Assembly (NCBI GenBank): GCA_019055375.1
Contig: JAHQIW010000773.1
Coordinates: 62,001 to 126,000, forward strand
DNA: 64,000 bases
Source of the DNA: Parelaphostrongylus tenuis
Lineage: Eukaryota > Nematoda > Chromadorea > Rhabditida > Metastrongylidae
Reading direction: 5' to 3'
The position numbers were made by a program, and so were the translations under genes. Of the stretch, positions 24,209 to 36,955 are shown piece after piece (the stretch's first letter is position 1; each line of letters starts with the position of its first letter). The notes beneath the pieces were generated by a model. It was given only the letters and a program-made list of their open reading frames with translations. It was not told the DNA's origin and made no database searches.

Positions 24209-25535
24209 ATACTTGATAGATTGATGGGCCATTGTAAATTATACTATTTGCTTAAGAAATGAATAAACATAACCGAATGCCTGTGAATGAATAAGCATTC
24301 AAACACCACTGGCGATGCTCATAAAGTAGGATGTATAAGCCATCCTTCAGTGCTTCATGAACGATGAGAATTTCATCTTTCATCATCGTAGCCCTCACAC
24401 GTGTTTCAGTTCGATTGAATAGACACAAGCCGTCAAAGTGAATGCTTGCGAAGGCTTACACAAATTTACATCATCACATTGGAGATGAGTCAACGAAGGA
24501 TCCCGACGATTTTTGAGCGCTTTGATTAAATTCATTCATTCAGATTTAGCAATGACGTTTTTTCGCGACTTGATGGATGCCACTTCATGCTAATAGAATT
24601 TTTCAATTGTCAAAGCGTCAAAAAAAGGTGATTAGTCGATGGTCTCAGTCCATTTTTTAAACTCACATACACATCAGTTGAGTTTGAAGGAGAGCGGATT
24701 CGTCTGTGAACTTGAGTTACAAAAGCTTATCACTTTCAGTATTTGCAATCTTCCATTAGGCTCTCACAAAAAGATTATCAAATAGTGGGAAAATCTGGCC
24801 GACTCTTTGCAATATAGTGGAAAATTCCGAAGGAATGACGTACTGCCTCTTCAGAATTGATATGACATGTTGTGGAAGTCTTGACGCGGCAATTGCTAAG
24901 AATTCTAGTTGTGTTGCCATAGCTTCATGTAAGCAGTAATTTTCCTTTAATGATTCAAAAGACTAAATTGCGGTTAATCTCCTCTGAGAAAACTAATTAT
25001 CTTTTGAATTTTCTTTTTGCGTCTGTACGAGGTTGCTAAATATATTTTGATGTTCGGTAGATAATATTCTAACAGCTTTGCCTTCTTACCTAGAAATAGT
25101 GTTGTACAGCCGTATCTCCACTGTTCGGCAAATATTCTGTAGTTTTTAAAACCTCAGCTAATGAAACAGGCCAAAATTTCTCTATTGCATAGTGTTCATT
25201 GCTTTTGTCCTCGAAGAGAACGTTTTGTCCTCAATTGAAGCGAACAAAGCCTCTCTTTTGCTTTGATCAACAAATTTGGTTTTCTTTAATACGACAGGAT
25301 ATTTGTCCTAAAGTGATGCTACAGTCTTACAAAAAAATAGGCTCTGAACAAGGCAAACCCGTCGAAAAGCTAGTCGTTATAAATCAAAAGTACGTGTTGA
25401 CAACAACATGTCACTTCAAAAAAACTTTGTAAGGTAATAACTTCTTCGTGTATTTCCTATAATTTCTATTAAAATCATAATCTCTCCAAGTTCTGATCAC
25501 AGGTTTATTCATGGTGTGGAATAGCCATGAAATCA
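24209..25535. other. Intergenic, no gene recognised
   Basis: AT-rich; nothing coding or clearly repetitive seen. The frame 25199-25432 + shows no domain or splice context. Confidence 0.5.
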
Positions 25536-25740
25536 AATAACTGCCAAAAGTCCAGCGAAAACCGCCCATAAATCGTAGCCCAGCAGGCCAAGCAAAATAG
25601 GTGAAAGCATAACTCTATTTTTGCTGCTACAACGCAATAAGAATGAATTTTCATTAACCAAACACATTGTTGAAACTGCGGAGAACCAAGCTTTCGATCA
25701 ATTATTGAAATTCTAAGGGGAAATTTTCCAGAGAGTAATA
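25536..25740. repeat. Diverged MITE-related repeat
   Basis: Blocks 'tagcccagcaggccaagcaaa', 'gtgaaagcataactctatttttgctgct', 'acaacgcaataagaatg' and 'aaccaagctttcgatca' follow the order seen at 9040-9290 and 16500-16705. Confidence 0.45.
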
Positions 25741-25799
25741 CTCGGAAAATTGTGTATTTAAATGGATACACGCGGTCCCGACAGTGTGTAATATGGCGG

Positions 25800-26440
25800 T
25801 TATGACCTGTCACCTGTCGTGCCGTTAATCGCCGAGTGACTCGAGCGGGTACCAGCAACACTTCCATTTTACTCTATCGCGTGCAAGGGTAGCGCAGTGG
25901 GTCCTTCTCGCTCTGAGGATTCGCTGAGCATCATAACTTTCTTCTATGCCTTTCGTGGAGAAATCGGACCATAGGGTCCGTATTCTTTCTGTAGAGAGCT
26001 TGATGCCCCGAGGAATCCAGTCGGTAACGGCTCTCGTCCATTGGTTGTCGTTGAAGCGCATCATGTGTCCGGCCCACCTTATTTTCGATCTCCTGGCTTG
26101 TAGAACGACGTCTCTGATCTTCGATCGTTGCCGTAGGTCGGAACTTCGGATCCTTTCTCTCATTTGCGAGATACGGGATACTCCTAGCATCGACCTTTCG
26201 ACTGCGCGTTCAATAACGCCAAGTGATCTTTCATCCTGCTTACGACCAGGTTTCTGCTGCATACGGTAAGGCAGGGATAATCGTCGAGTCGAAAAGGTGG
26301 GCACGGAATGGGGCGTTTTTTTGTTCTCTTGTGTACATCTTCAATGCTCTTAGACGTTTCCCAAGCCGATCGTTTCCTCCCGCTCAACTCTGGAGCTGCG
26401 TCTTTCATCATGTTGATTTCACGACCTAGTTAGACGTACC
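25800..26440 (-). pseudogene. RTE-type non-LTR retrotransposon, 3' end fragment
   Basis: The minus strand encodes the C-terminal part of an RTE-like reverse transcriptase polyprotein. Seen pieces include [19 protein letters not shown], the KIRDVV block, RWAGHMMRFNDNQWTRAV, and near the end ARDRVKWKCCWYPLE. These correspond to the conserved tail after the RT domain in nematode RTE elements (RWAGH..R..DRWT, then EWK.CW). Frames are broken and the 5' part, with the endonuclease and RT core, is absent. The 3' non-coding end matches the copy at 43205, so both stop at the element's true 3' terminus, as expected for 5'-truncated LINE insertions. Confidence 0.85.
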
Positions 26441-29400
26441 TGAAGCATACGGAGATTTTCGTCCCATTGAGAGTTAATGGAGCATTTCTAAATGTCGAAT
26501 ATATTTCGTGCTAATTTCACACTTTTACATGGTAAAAAATGCTTTGATAAATGGAAAAAGCTTTTAAGTCTTCTACTTCCTCTTTATTTTTGGCCCTAAT
26601 TGATTTATAATTTTTATAGATATAGACAGCGTTTTGGTCTTCCACAATAACTAGTTAAGTATCCATGGGTAGCTCTATTCCTTAGAGCACTTTCATAGCA
26701 TTCTGACTTATTCCATATCCTTCCACTCGACGATGTAACTGTTTTCTGTGCTACATATCAGGTTCTCCAACTTCCTCCAACTCTGTTTTTGTCTTATAAA
26801 AATTATTGCTGACCGTTTTTAAAGGCCATGTTTCACACTCGATTACATACTATTTAGAGGCGAGTATACAAAGGCGTGAAACCCAATGAGCTGTGCTTAT
26901 TAGATGTAATTGAGCTACACTAATTATTCAGGAGACGTGTTCTCGCAGCAAGCCAATCGGTCCATGCTACGTTTTCGAATACAAACCTATCGAGGCAATA
27001 ATTCAAAATGATATATAGCAGTTAAGTAGGGAAAGGTTTGCGATATGGGCGGGATTTGAAAAGACTCACAACGGGTTTCAGCAATCACTTCGGTTTCGAA
27101 GATTTGAAGCACTTGTCGAGAAGCTTCGAAAAGCAAGACGCCACTTATGCTTTGCTGTTTCCTGTAATAATGAACTTCTCGTTACTGAGTGAGCAGTAAT
27201 TACTTCGCGCACAAATAAAAACTATTTTCATTCATTCATTTGTGCTCTATTTTTACCTCAATACGATTTAGTACTCCCACTTAAAGTTCCTTCTACCGTA
27301 AAACACACCTTCTTCGTTTTATTGAGCGGTTCTCTTCACCCTAAATCTTTCCCAATAATCTTATCAGTCAGGAGGTCCTTCTCATTCATATGACAAACAA
27401 AAAAGAAGCCACATCGGCCACAGGGTAGTTTTTATTTCACACAAAGCATTTTTTGACACAATAGCGACCTTTTTTTTATGTTTGATCTTTTTTTCTGTTT
27501 TTCGTGGTTATTTAGTTGTCAAGAGATGTTCTTGATTCCCTCAAAAACCTGTGTTTCACAATTTTTGCAGTAAATTTTTACTCACTTCTTTTAAAATATA
27601 TCATTTCATGTCTTTACTGTTCAACTGGTACTTCAAAATTCTGAGTTTTAGGTTTTTTCCGCACGGCCGAAAAGCTCTTCAATAATTTTGGAACACTTTT
27701 CCTCTAACAAATTACACTTTCAGAGGCGATGGAGGGCACTGTAGGGAAGAAACCTCCTAGCAGTCGTCCTTATTACATTTTGTGTCTAAAACATGAGTTT
27801 ATTGCACTTCACTAGCTGTCTGCAACAAAAAAGTTGGTGTTGAGTGCAATGAATGATTGGACAATTATTCCGTGTGAAGTGGACTTCTTGATGTTGTTAG
27901 TTGTTAGGTCGGCAACATTTTTCACAAGACGTCAAGGCCACCCAGTAAGATGTGTCTTTGCTCTCTTAATTTATCGAACTGAAAGGTTAAGGTTCAAGTG
28001 GAGCGAGTGGCTGTTTAGCCTAATTGGATGCACTCGGCTAATGTTCATAATGTGATTTTTGACTCAAAAGACTTGCTTCTGTTTTTTATTCGGCATATAG
28101 AAGTTTTGAAATGCAGTGAACCAAATCTTATGTAGTAGATTTCCTACAGTCACTTACAAATCTATCGTGCTTACGGTGTATACAGTGAGCGGTTATTGTC
28201 GCTATGAATGTACAGATATGCATGATATCAGCCTAAACAGGCATTAAGTGTAATCCATTTAAAAGAATTCCCCGCTCGAATCTAGGGAGGATTGTGACGA
28301 CGTCTGAACAAAACCCGTAGATCAACTTGCGTCGGAAAACAACGAGAATTCATCTACTAATTATAAATCCGTTTGAAAGCGCAGTCGTTTCTGATACACT
28401 TTTCTTAGAAACGTAGCCGTCTGGAACAAACTCAACCAAAAAGCACTCCTTCCTTGCATTGTAAAGGAAGCGTCTTTCCACAAATCCCAACCGCAAACGA
28501 GTAATGAGCTTGAATGGAATACCCAAGTGACAGGAATTCCAGTGTCCTCCATTAGCTTTATGAGACAGTGAAATTAATTAAGCGGTGTAAAATATTTATT
28601 ATCAATTTCTACACCATGGCTCAACATTGCATGAATTATACTGTTCGGACCTCAACAAATTTTGCTTTCGACTTCCTTTCTCACACGCCGCGCGATCCAT
28701 GAGCGTTCTCGAACTTTTTGCAAGTGACTTCGAATGCTACTTGAGATTTTTTTTCTCTTCGATTTGATATAAACACACTTAAATTCTAGCTTAGTCAGTT
28801 TTTTCTGGTATCCTGAATTAGCCGAGCTAGGCATTTCCATATCGACTGAACTAGCTTCTCGCAGACACGTCAGCCAACTTTTCAACTACGAAAAGATAAA
28901 AGTGCTATGCTTCCCGTGCGAACTCGAGCTAGAGCCTGGACAGGGTGGGCTATCTCTTTAATGAATAACATCACTACTACTGCGCCATTCACTCCCTTTG
29001 TTAGACGTAGGAGTATAAACAATTTTTGGACGGCTTATACGGTTCAGTACTCTTGCACGGCTAGACAATTCCTTGGATTTCTTCTTTTGAAACCTGTTTT
29101 TTTACCCATAATTTTATTTTATCTTCTTTTATTTCTGAAATCTAAACAATAGAACGTTTTTCTTAAAACCCAGAATATTTTACTTTTTTCGGATATCGTG
29201 GGAAATATAGACTAATGTCAATGATTATGGAGAGTTATCGGGCTATATCGAACGGTAAAACGTGCCCTTTGGAATGTGTTGAAGAGTACCTGCCTGTGAG
29301 AAGCTAGTTAATTAACACTATAGCATTCGAGAAATGGGTGTTTTGTCTCCGTGGTATAGCAGCAATCTTACTTGAGTGTTTCAAACGACGCTTGGTACAT

Positions 29401-30352
29401 GTACCGCTCACTTTGCTCATTCTCTGCTCCGTAACGAGCTAGTGTACACCTTCATCAATGTAGCAGTTTCTGTGCACGTTCGCTAATCACAAGTCGCCTA
29501 CCTTTTCATCCTTCACAAGTTTCCTTTCCTTCACTCATAAATTCCTTTCCATGACGTTGACGCATTGCTTGAAACGCTCCCCTCCGCTCGACACGCACGA
29601 AATGAAACAGATCCCACGTATTTTTTGCCGAATGCCCTGTTGTTATAGAAAGATATCCTTACTCGTTGTAGTACCGATAAAGATGCAACCATGTGACAGC
29701 TTCTTCATAAACATATGCTTCATTTTCCCATTATTTACTTTAGATTTTTACTTCCTGATGTTACTTGCTTCCTTCGGAGATATTACTTCATTTGCGTTGA
29801 TTCTAAGGCACTTATCTGGTATCTATAGTGACAGTTCATAATCACCTGGCCTGTAAACGAACTCGTATCTATGCTTGTGAGGCTCCCTTTCTATATATGC
29901 TGTTAACAATGTCATTTCAAACTTTTTAGAAATCCAATTATCGCGTTCTTTTCAGGAAAGAACTTTAGCTTTTCAAGCACCCAACCTAATCATAACAATT
30001 TTTTAACGTGGTCTCATCATGTTGACTACTCAAATGTCGTATCACATTAATTAATGTTTCGTGAGAATTTCACACTATTATGGAAGATTCTTTATCGAAT
30101 AGGATTGAAAAAATAAAAGTGCATCAAGTTTTTCTACGCTGATTATCATGTATTTATAGGACCCAGGGAAGAGTTTTTTGTCACAAGCTTTTTTGAAATT
30201 GATATCTCCAGCAAAATAAATTACCACATCTAACGGACCTAGGAAAATCCCGGTAGCTTTTGCTTGAAAAGTGCGTAGATTTAGATGAATTGGCAGTTGA
30301 CAAGCAAGTGACGATAATGAAGACCCAACATCTGTAGGTTCTCATCTTGTAC
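26441..30352. other. Intergenic, no gene recognised
   Basis: AT-rich, with T-rich tracts around 27400-27600. Frames at 28361-28552 -, 28652-28885 - and 29551-29841 + have no recognisable domain and are not flanked by convincing splice sites. Confidence 0.45.
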
Positions 30353-30480
30353 CTGCGACGACGACCTAACAGCGCCAATACCGTCGACTTCAGCGATGCT
30401 GTCAGGTGGCCGTTGTCTTCAAACGCAGCTGCCGATATCATGAAAGCACCAAACAGCAGGATTTCATCGGCTTTAAAATT
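30353..30480 (-). CDS. Orphan candidate exon, function unknown
   Basis: A 128-base block on the minus strand is preceded by cttacag and followed by gtacaag. It is open in one frame with coding-like third positions. It reads from NFKADEILLFGAF, through a short hydrophobic alanine-rich stretch, to a terminal LLGRRRR. No neighbouring exon could be joined, although 30545-30625 - is also open and bounded by a cagacag acceptor. I do not recognise the peptide. It may be an exon of a missed gene, a pseudogene remnant, or chance. Confidence 0.22.
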
Positions 30481-30811
30481 CTGTAAGAGTTTACAGAAGG
30501 TGTAGAAAGGTCATTCGAGTGGTGTTTGCTCCACTGAATTCGACTCGCTGCAGCGAACGCTCACATCGCGAATTGGGAAGCTGTGCACTATCAAATCGGA
30601 TCAACGAGGTTTCGAGGAAATCAGAAATGTGAGCTGTCTGTGTAAATTTTTTTTACCAACCACGCCCTTCCTCAAGAAGCCACAATAATTACAAAATTTG
30701 TGAATTTTTATGAATCCGCTTATTATCGATGTCTATCACGAGCTGATTAATCTTTGTTTGAATCTGCAGCGAAAATCATGTTATTGTCAGATAAACTTTA
30801 TTTCCCTTCAG

Positions 30812-30871
30812 GAAATGGAAAAGGTATATCCCAATGATACGCTTGGATTCAATGTAGTGGAAAGAAAAAAG
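30812..30871 (+). CDS. Orphan candidate exon, weak
   Basis: Sixty bases between a strong acceptor (tttcccttcag) and a donor (gtgata), open in one frame (starts EMEKVYPNDT, ends VVERKK). No partner exons were found on this strand, so this may be chance. Confidence 0.12.
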
Positions 30872-31935
30872 GTGATATCTGCAGTGTAATATATTGGTGA
30901 AATTAAAGTAAGAGACAAAATTAAGAGTTTCGGAGTAAAATTGACTTTTGAATTAGCTATAATAATATATATATCATTAACTGAGCCGAAAAATGTTCTT
31001 CAAGTTTCGAAACACATCTCAAAGATTCCTTTCTTTTTCCTTTCAGGCCAAATACGAGATTTTGTAGCACAATTTATTCTGGCAGCTGACGTTTCGGCGA
31101 TTTCGCCTTTTCAAGAAGATCATTTTACTTATAATGCAGTCGGCCAAACACTTCCATTACTCAAACAGAAAAAATCACCGAACCTAGGTTTTTTTCGCAC
31201 ATCGATGTAAGCTCAGCGAGCAAGGTTTTGGAAGCGTTATGGGTAAACCCTCTTCAATTCAAGCATGAACCGCAGTGAGGAATGCCTCATGATCACACGT
31301 GAGCTGGCGCAGTAATGTAAAACTGTCATTTCGATAAGGGAGGTGCATTTGCAGTTCACGCGATTTCCACAAGGTTCGTGTCCATCTGAACAACTCAGTG
31401 GATAACTCATAAAAAGCGATGATTATGCTAAAAAGGTGTTTTATGCTTGATGCAATTGAAGTCTAGGTATGGTGATTTTTTCTGTTTGATTAATGGGGCT
31501 ATTTAGCAATCAAAATGTGGAGCAACCCGATCATTCAAGGCTCTAAATAAGAAAGCGCCGAAGAGTTTTCTGTCACAATAAATTTATGAAAACCTCGTTT
31601 TCAGACTGAAAGGAAAAAAAACGAGAAATTATTGAAGATTGCAAAAGTTAAGAAAATAGTCAGCGTTGAAACTTATATCTTAATTCAATGAAAGTTTCAC
31701 TTAGTGGAAATGAAACTCGTTATAATTGGAGCAAAGTTGCCGCTGAGAATTGAAAATATCTAGCTTAGTACTCTTGAAATCAAAATTTTTGGATCCCATA
31801 GCTCATTTGTTGTCTTGCTTTTTGTTATTGATGCCCACACCTCGAACACGATCGAGCCCCCGAATGCGGCATCAGTGTGGGTGGCTGCCGCACTTGCGTT
31901 AAGATGTTTTTATTACGTTAATTTCTCGACGTATA
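30872..31935. other. Intergenic, no gene recognised
   Basis: AT-rich; the open frame 30941-31210 + has no supporting features. Confidence 0.45.
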
Positions 31936-32490
31936 ATTAGGTTAAGAAATAAGTTCCTGAACAGCTGCTAAAAATTAGAAGTTCATGGATGAATTTAATT
32001 AGTAGAAATAATAATTATTCTTCAAAATAAAGGCTATCATTGTCCATGATCTTTTGCCAAGGATCTGCAAGTTTCCGGATCTTCTCGAAATTGTCATTCC
32101 TTAGGCTCTGAATCAAAAGCTCCTAACATGCCTCTTCAACTTGACCTTGATGTTTCGAATCGGCGTCCACTTAGAGATCCTCAATGTTCCATTGAGCGAA
32201 ATTGGACCGTAATCAGCTCGCGCAGTATTTGGATTGTAGGCTGGGTGTGGCAAGACCTTGACTCTCTCCAATTCATCAAACTTTTACTTAGTCTTCTTTG
32301 CTGTGTGAGGTTTGGCATTGTGTCTTGCTGAAACAGCGTGCGCTTTCGACGAATCAATGTCGGGTACTTTTCCTTCAAGGTATCGAGAGTTTTCCCAAGA
32401 AATATTCCTGGAATATTCGCATGAATTTATAATGACCGATACAGTGTGGAACGAACATAGAATTTGGATTTTTCCTTTTTTCTCAGCCTG
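31936..32490 (-). pseudogene. Mariner-type transposon relic
   Basis: The minus strand carries the C-terminal half of a mariner transposase in shifting frames. Recognisable pieces are HNAKPHTAKKTK, followed by a stop, then KFDELERVKVLPHPAYNPN, corresponding to the family blocks HDNARPHTA and LPHPPYSPDLAP. The aspartate expected in the DNA.PH block reads His, so the catalytic triad is broken, and stops and frame changes interrupt the rest. The low-coordinate end starts with ttaggttaagaaataagttcc, a plausible mariner terminal repeat. No matching repeat was found at the other end, so the element is truncated. Confidence 0.75.
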
Positions 32491-33597
32491 GTAATTTAAT
32501 ATTCAAAGTTGAATCTCAAAAAGGGTATATCGCAGGACCAACTACTTTAGTTTATCAGTTCTCATGTGATTGATATATATCAAAGTTCTTCTAATGACGA
32601 CTCAAGTTTTCTTGAAATTTTTGAAAGAACTTTGCTGGTAAGTTCGGAGTTAGTTGTCAGAGCAGTGTAAAGACTTTATAGAACTCAAAACGCCTCAATT
32701 GTGGGGAACATTCTTTTCCTTGATTTCTGCTTGATTGAAGCGAATATCGAAATATTCTTACCGCGAATCTTCTCTGTCTGTCTCTGCGATGACAGAAAGA
32801 CAAAAAGCTCCACAAGTCAGCGCTGATGTTGTGGTCATTTCTGATAAGTTTATTCTAACCCTAACCGTTGACCTCAGTTCATCATCAACTCCAATTCAAT
32901 CATAGCGTCACTTTTTCTCCTTGTGGAGATTAGGGTCATCTCAGAGCGGAGCATCCTGTTTTTCCTTCGCTTGAGTAAGCGTCGTGATTATGTTGCTTAC
33001 TCATCCGAAAGGTGTCTATTTTCTCGAACTTGTTTTCTGTTTACCACTGTTCTTTCTACGATTAACACATACTGGAACACGTGCTCTGAAATAAACACAT
33101 GCCTCATCAACCTTTCACAGATGTTTTTCGCCGCATTTCTTGTATTCTTCATATAGAAGGTACAACATGGATATTATGCCAGGCACTGCTTATGAAGAAC
33201 AGTTCTGTAGATTCAATAATTTAGAAAAAAATCGCCTTCAGATTAGTTCATTTTTTGCGTCGAAAGAATACTATTTTCGTAGAGTTCACAGCATGGAAAC
33301 TGACTAGTGAAAAGGCGCAGAACGCTTCTACTTCAACTCCGAAAATACCATATGACTAATTTTTTGCTATGAAAAGGTGGAAAATTGTGGAGAAACTCAC
33401 TGCAGTGACGTGAAGTTTATTTACATCATGTGTATCACTGTGCTTCAACGCAGTCTGTGTTTTAAAATTCCAATTATCTATCAAGTCCTACCATCTCTTT
33501 ACTTCATCTTCATCTTATGCTTTACGATTTAGAATTGTACACACCTACAATATTTATATAAGAAGATGAATTGATAAATATATTCCACGAAGAAGGG
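32491..33597. other. Intergenic, no gene recognised
   Basis: AT-rich sequence; the frame 32923-33156 + is unsupported. Confidence 0.5.
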
Positions 33598-33870
33598 TGT
33601 GTGCTTCAGTGTAAAGGTGATTTGCGACATACATGTCAACAGTTCGATCGCCCGCGCTCGAAGCTAATCGAACCCTTCAGTTCCTCCGTGGTTTGCGATT
33701 TGGTAGAAGACTTGTTGGTAGTATGCCAGCACTGATTTAAAGAACATTGATAAGCCACTGGGAATCATTGCAAAGGTCAGATATGAATTGAGCCACATTC
33801 AACGATGCTTGATGAGAACGAATATATGGCGCATCTCTCAGGAATTGATCATCACCCAAATCTTCATCTT
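33598..33870 (+). mobile_element. tRNA-derived SINE, copy 3 (diverged)
   Basis: The head gtgtgtgcttcagtgtaaaggtg and cagttcgatcgccc (box B) is followed by a degraded body with 'atatggcgcatctctcagg' and 'gatcatcacccaaatcttcat', in the same order as the better copies. Confidence 0.65.
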
Positions 33871-36800
33871 TTGTTTTTTTTAATCCTACATATAATGAAG
33901 AGATATGAAGTGAGATCATAACAATAGCACATTTCATCCTTTCCTATGATAAAGTAGAAATTTGTACCAGTGATATCCACATTTGGCGATTCTCTCGAAG
34001 CAAGGAAACAATTCCCAAAAGCGACTAATTATTAACCTCGGCATTGATCACTGGTGTATAGTTTTTATTGAAAGCCCAATAAATAGTTTTTATAAATACA
34101 TCTATTTGAAGAGCTGACGTTTCGTGCGAATTTTGCTTCGTTCAGAGCCATAAATCCCATTTCGCGAAACGTAGCTGTGTAAATAAAATGTGTCATAACA
34201 ATCTCGTGTTTGGCTTACAAAAAAAAAAAAAACTGAAGCTATAGTAAACAAAAATGTTTTCCTCAATGGATGAATGTTGCTCTAATCTTTCCTAACTCAG
34301 TCAGGAGTACGTTTTTGAGTGTACTGTTCTCTAATTGCTTTGTAACACCCACACCATCAACTGCATTTTCTCGTACCCTTAAGTACCCCCTTCCCCCTTC
34401 CATTAGCGGAATAAGAAGTCGACGATGTGGAAGACTACTATATCCCACATAGCATAATCATACGTCCATCTTGAAATTTTTCAGCAACGTTAACACTCGC
34501 ACTCATTTTAGAACTTTCATGCGCTCACCAAACATGTCTAAGCGATCCTATGAAAATAGGGAAAAGCCACATGCTAGTCCCTCTAACAGGAGAACAAACG
34601 GCCTCCATCTTACCATTTGTGTCCTCGGAAATAGTCCCTCTAACTGTGGCTTTTAATCATCTTCGATTTTGATGACCCAGTAGGATTCAAGTGGTCAACT
34701 GTGGATAATATAGTAATATTCGGCTTCCAGTAGAAAATTTGATTCATTTCCTCCTAGTATCCCTACAGCTACTTGTAACATGGATCCTTCTCCTCAGTAG
34801 GCTTTGGCCAAGACAATGCTCGTGTTCTATCGATATAGCAATGTTTTCTTTCAATTAGCAAATGTTACGCAAGCTTCATTACCGTATGGGATGTCACGCC
34901 TCCTTTTCCTCACCACCATAAAACAAAACATTTGAGCTTTGACCAATTTTCGAACACAATTTGAATCAATTCATTCGTACTCTGCATTATATGTAGATCA
35001 CACCAGTGGTGGACAACTCTATCATTTAACATTCTCATTTCAATTCTCCTTCTCGTTATGACAGGATTTGCAGCTGGATAGTATGCAGGTGTAAAATTAT
35101 ATCTCTAATAATTTTTCAAATGTGATAGTTGAATGATGCTATCTTGAGATAGGGACCAACATCGCATCCCACAACAGTTTTCCGCACAATAACAGCACTC
35201 TCTTAACAAACACAGCAACCCCTGGGTAGCTTTAAAATTAGAGAACAATTATCAAAATTGTGGTCATCACATAAATAAAAGTCTTGATTTTACTACGAGG
35301 AATAGAAAGATTTTGCGCGTTTGAACTCGTAATAAGCTAGAACTAAAAGTGCGTCCGAGAAAAGCTGCCATTTTTCGTATGAAAGAGCAAAATCTTCTGC
35401 ACAAGTATGTTACAGTGTCATCTTCCTAGGTTCTCTAGTTAGCAGAATTAAATGAAAGTTGTTAGGAAACACACATGTCTATCATGCGAAGCACGTAAGT
35501 TCGACTTTTCATAAATAATTCGGTATGTCTTCATTCCTAGTTGTTCGATATGTCGTTATTACCACATGGGACGGGTTTTTATAAGACATAAATAGAAATT
35601 ATCTTGTGTTATGTTGCTCAAACGAAATTACTATCAAAACCTTATTCAGCTGACATTGCGACGTGAAATGAAATTCTTCGTCTGATGAAAGAATAGGTTT
35701 GATCACAGTCGATATTTCAGGAAATTTTGAAGAAATATTGAATATTGATGCTGAAATTAACTCTTTTGCGGCCATCTTGAAAAGACTTGTAATCGGAGCA
35801 CGATATTTATGTGTAGTGATTTCACACCATATTCCACGTGTGGGCCCAAGAAAGGTGGGGCTCCAATGAGTTTTTGGGGGTTGTTCTATTGTCCAGCTCC
35901 CAGAAGCAAAAACGGAAGCAGAAAATTTACAGGCCTTAGAAAGGGAGGGGAGGGCAAAATAAAGAAGTATGTTCGGTCGTGTGCAGGATAAGGGGCGTGC
36001 TTTCGTGAAAAGTCAAATGAATGTCGGTTCAAGTGAAGAAATGCGTTCAGCACAAGTAAAAAATTCGAAATTTTGGCGACATTGTGTTTGGCAGATCGTC
36101 TCAGTGGAATACGTCTAGTGGAGCACACAATACTAATATTATATCTATACTTGAATGAACGCTTTTATAGTTTGATGTTTTGAGCCTTTCAGAGGTCTGG
36201 TATGGCACCTCAAGTGCTAGATGTACGTTTTAATTTTCTCGCAAGCCTCATCAATACCACATGCCATTCAGCTCTCGTTCCTAGCGTTATTTAGAAATGT
36301 TGCCAAATAAGTAGCACTCTACGTCAAGTGAATGTCACTTAGTGTTGCTTTCTTTCGGAGTGATCGATTGTCGATTGCATGGCATACGGCTTTCATGGTG
36401 TATATGTAACAGCACCTTTCAATCGCCTTTTTGAGCCCTCGCTCAAAAATTCGATTTAGTTCAAAAAATTTTTAAAAATAACAGCCTTGTGAAGATTACG
36501 ATGGTGTTTTTATTCGTTATAGTGTCACGGTTTTTTCGCGACGTTGGACATGTATATGTTAATAATCGCTGCGAAATTTCAATGACGTAATTTGGTTTGT
36601 TAAGTAATACATCATATGTTTTCCAGTCGTTAGCTCTTGTTTTTGAAGAAAGTATATAAGCTTTTTACACTCGATAACTTGAATGCACGATAATGACGTT
36701 AAATAGCTGTTCTTTTAGCTATCACAAACCTTTGTCATGCCATCAGTTGCTTTTTAATTTTTTCATCGATTTCGTAAATGGCCTCTTTTCTGTTGCAAAT

Positions 36801-36955
36801 TTTTCTCAAGTCCTCGTTCTATTTCGGAATAATCAAGTCTACCGTTTTTTAGGAAACTTTCGCGCTCCTTTTGCTCATGTTGACGAGACAAAACGTCAAC
36901 GATTGAGAGCTTTGAATGCTGCTGATATCAGTTTGCTGTCAGAAGCTGCCTCAAA
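33871..36955. other. Intergenic, upstream of the Srd receptor gene
   Basis: AT-rich with a short A run at 34220-34233 and a G/A-rich patch at 35835-35960. The frame 36693-37016 + overlaps receptor exon 1 in another frame and is not taken as coding. Regulatory sequence for the receptor presumably lies here, but no motif is assignable. Confidence 0.45.
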
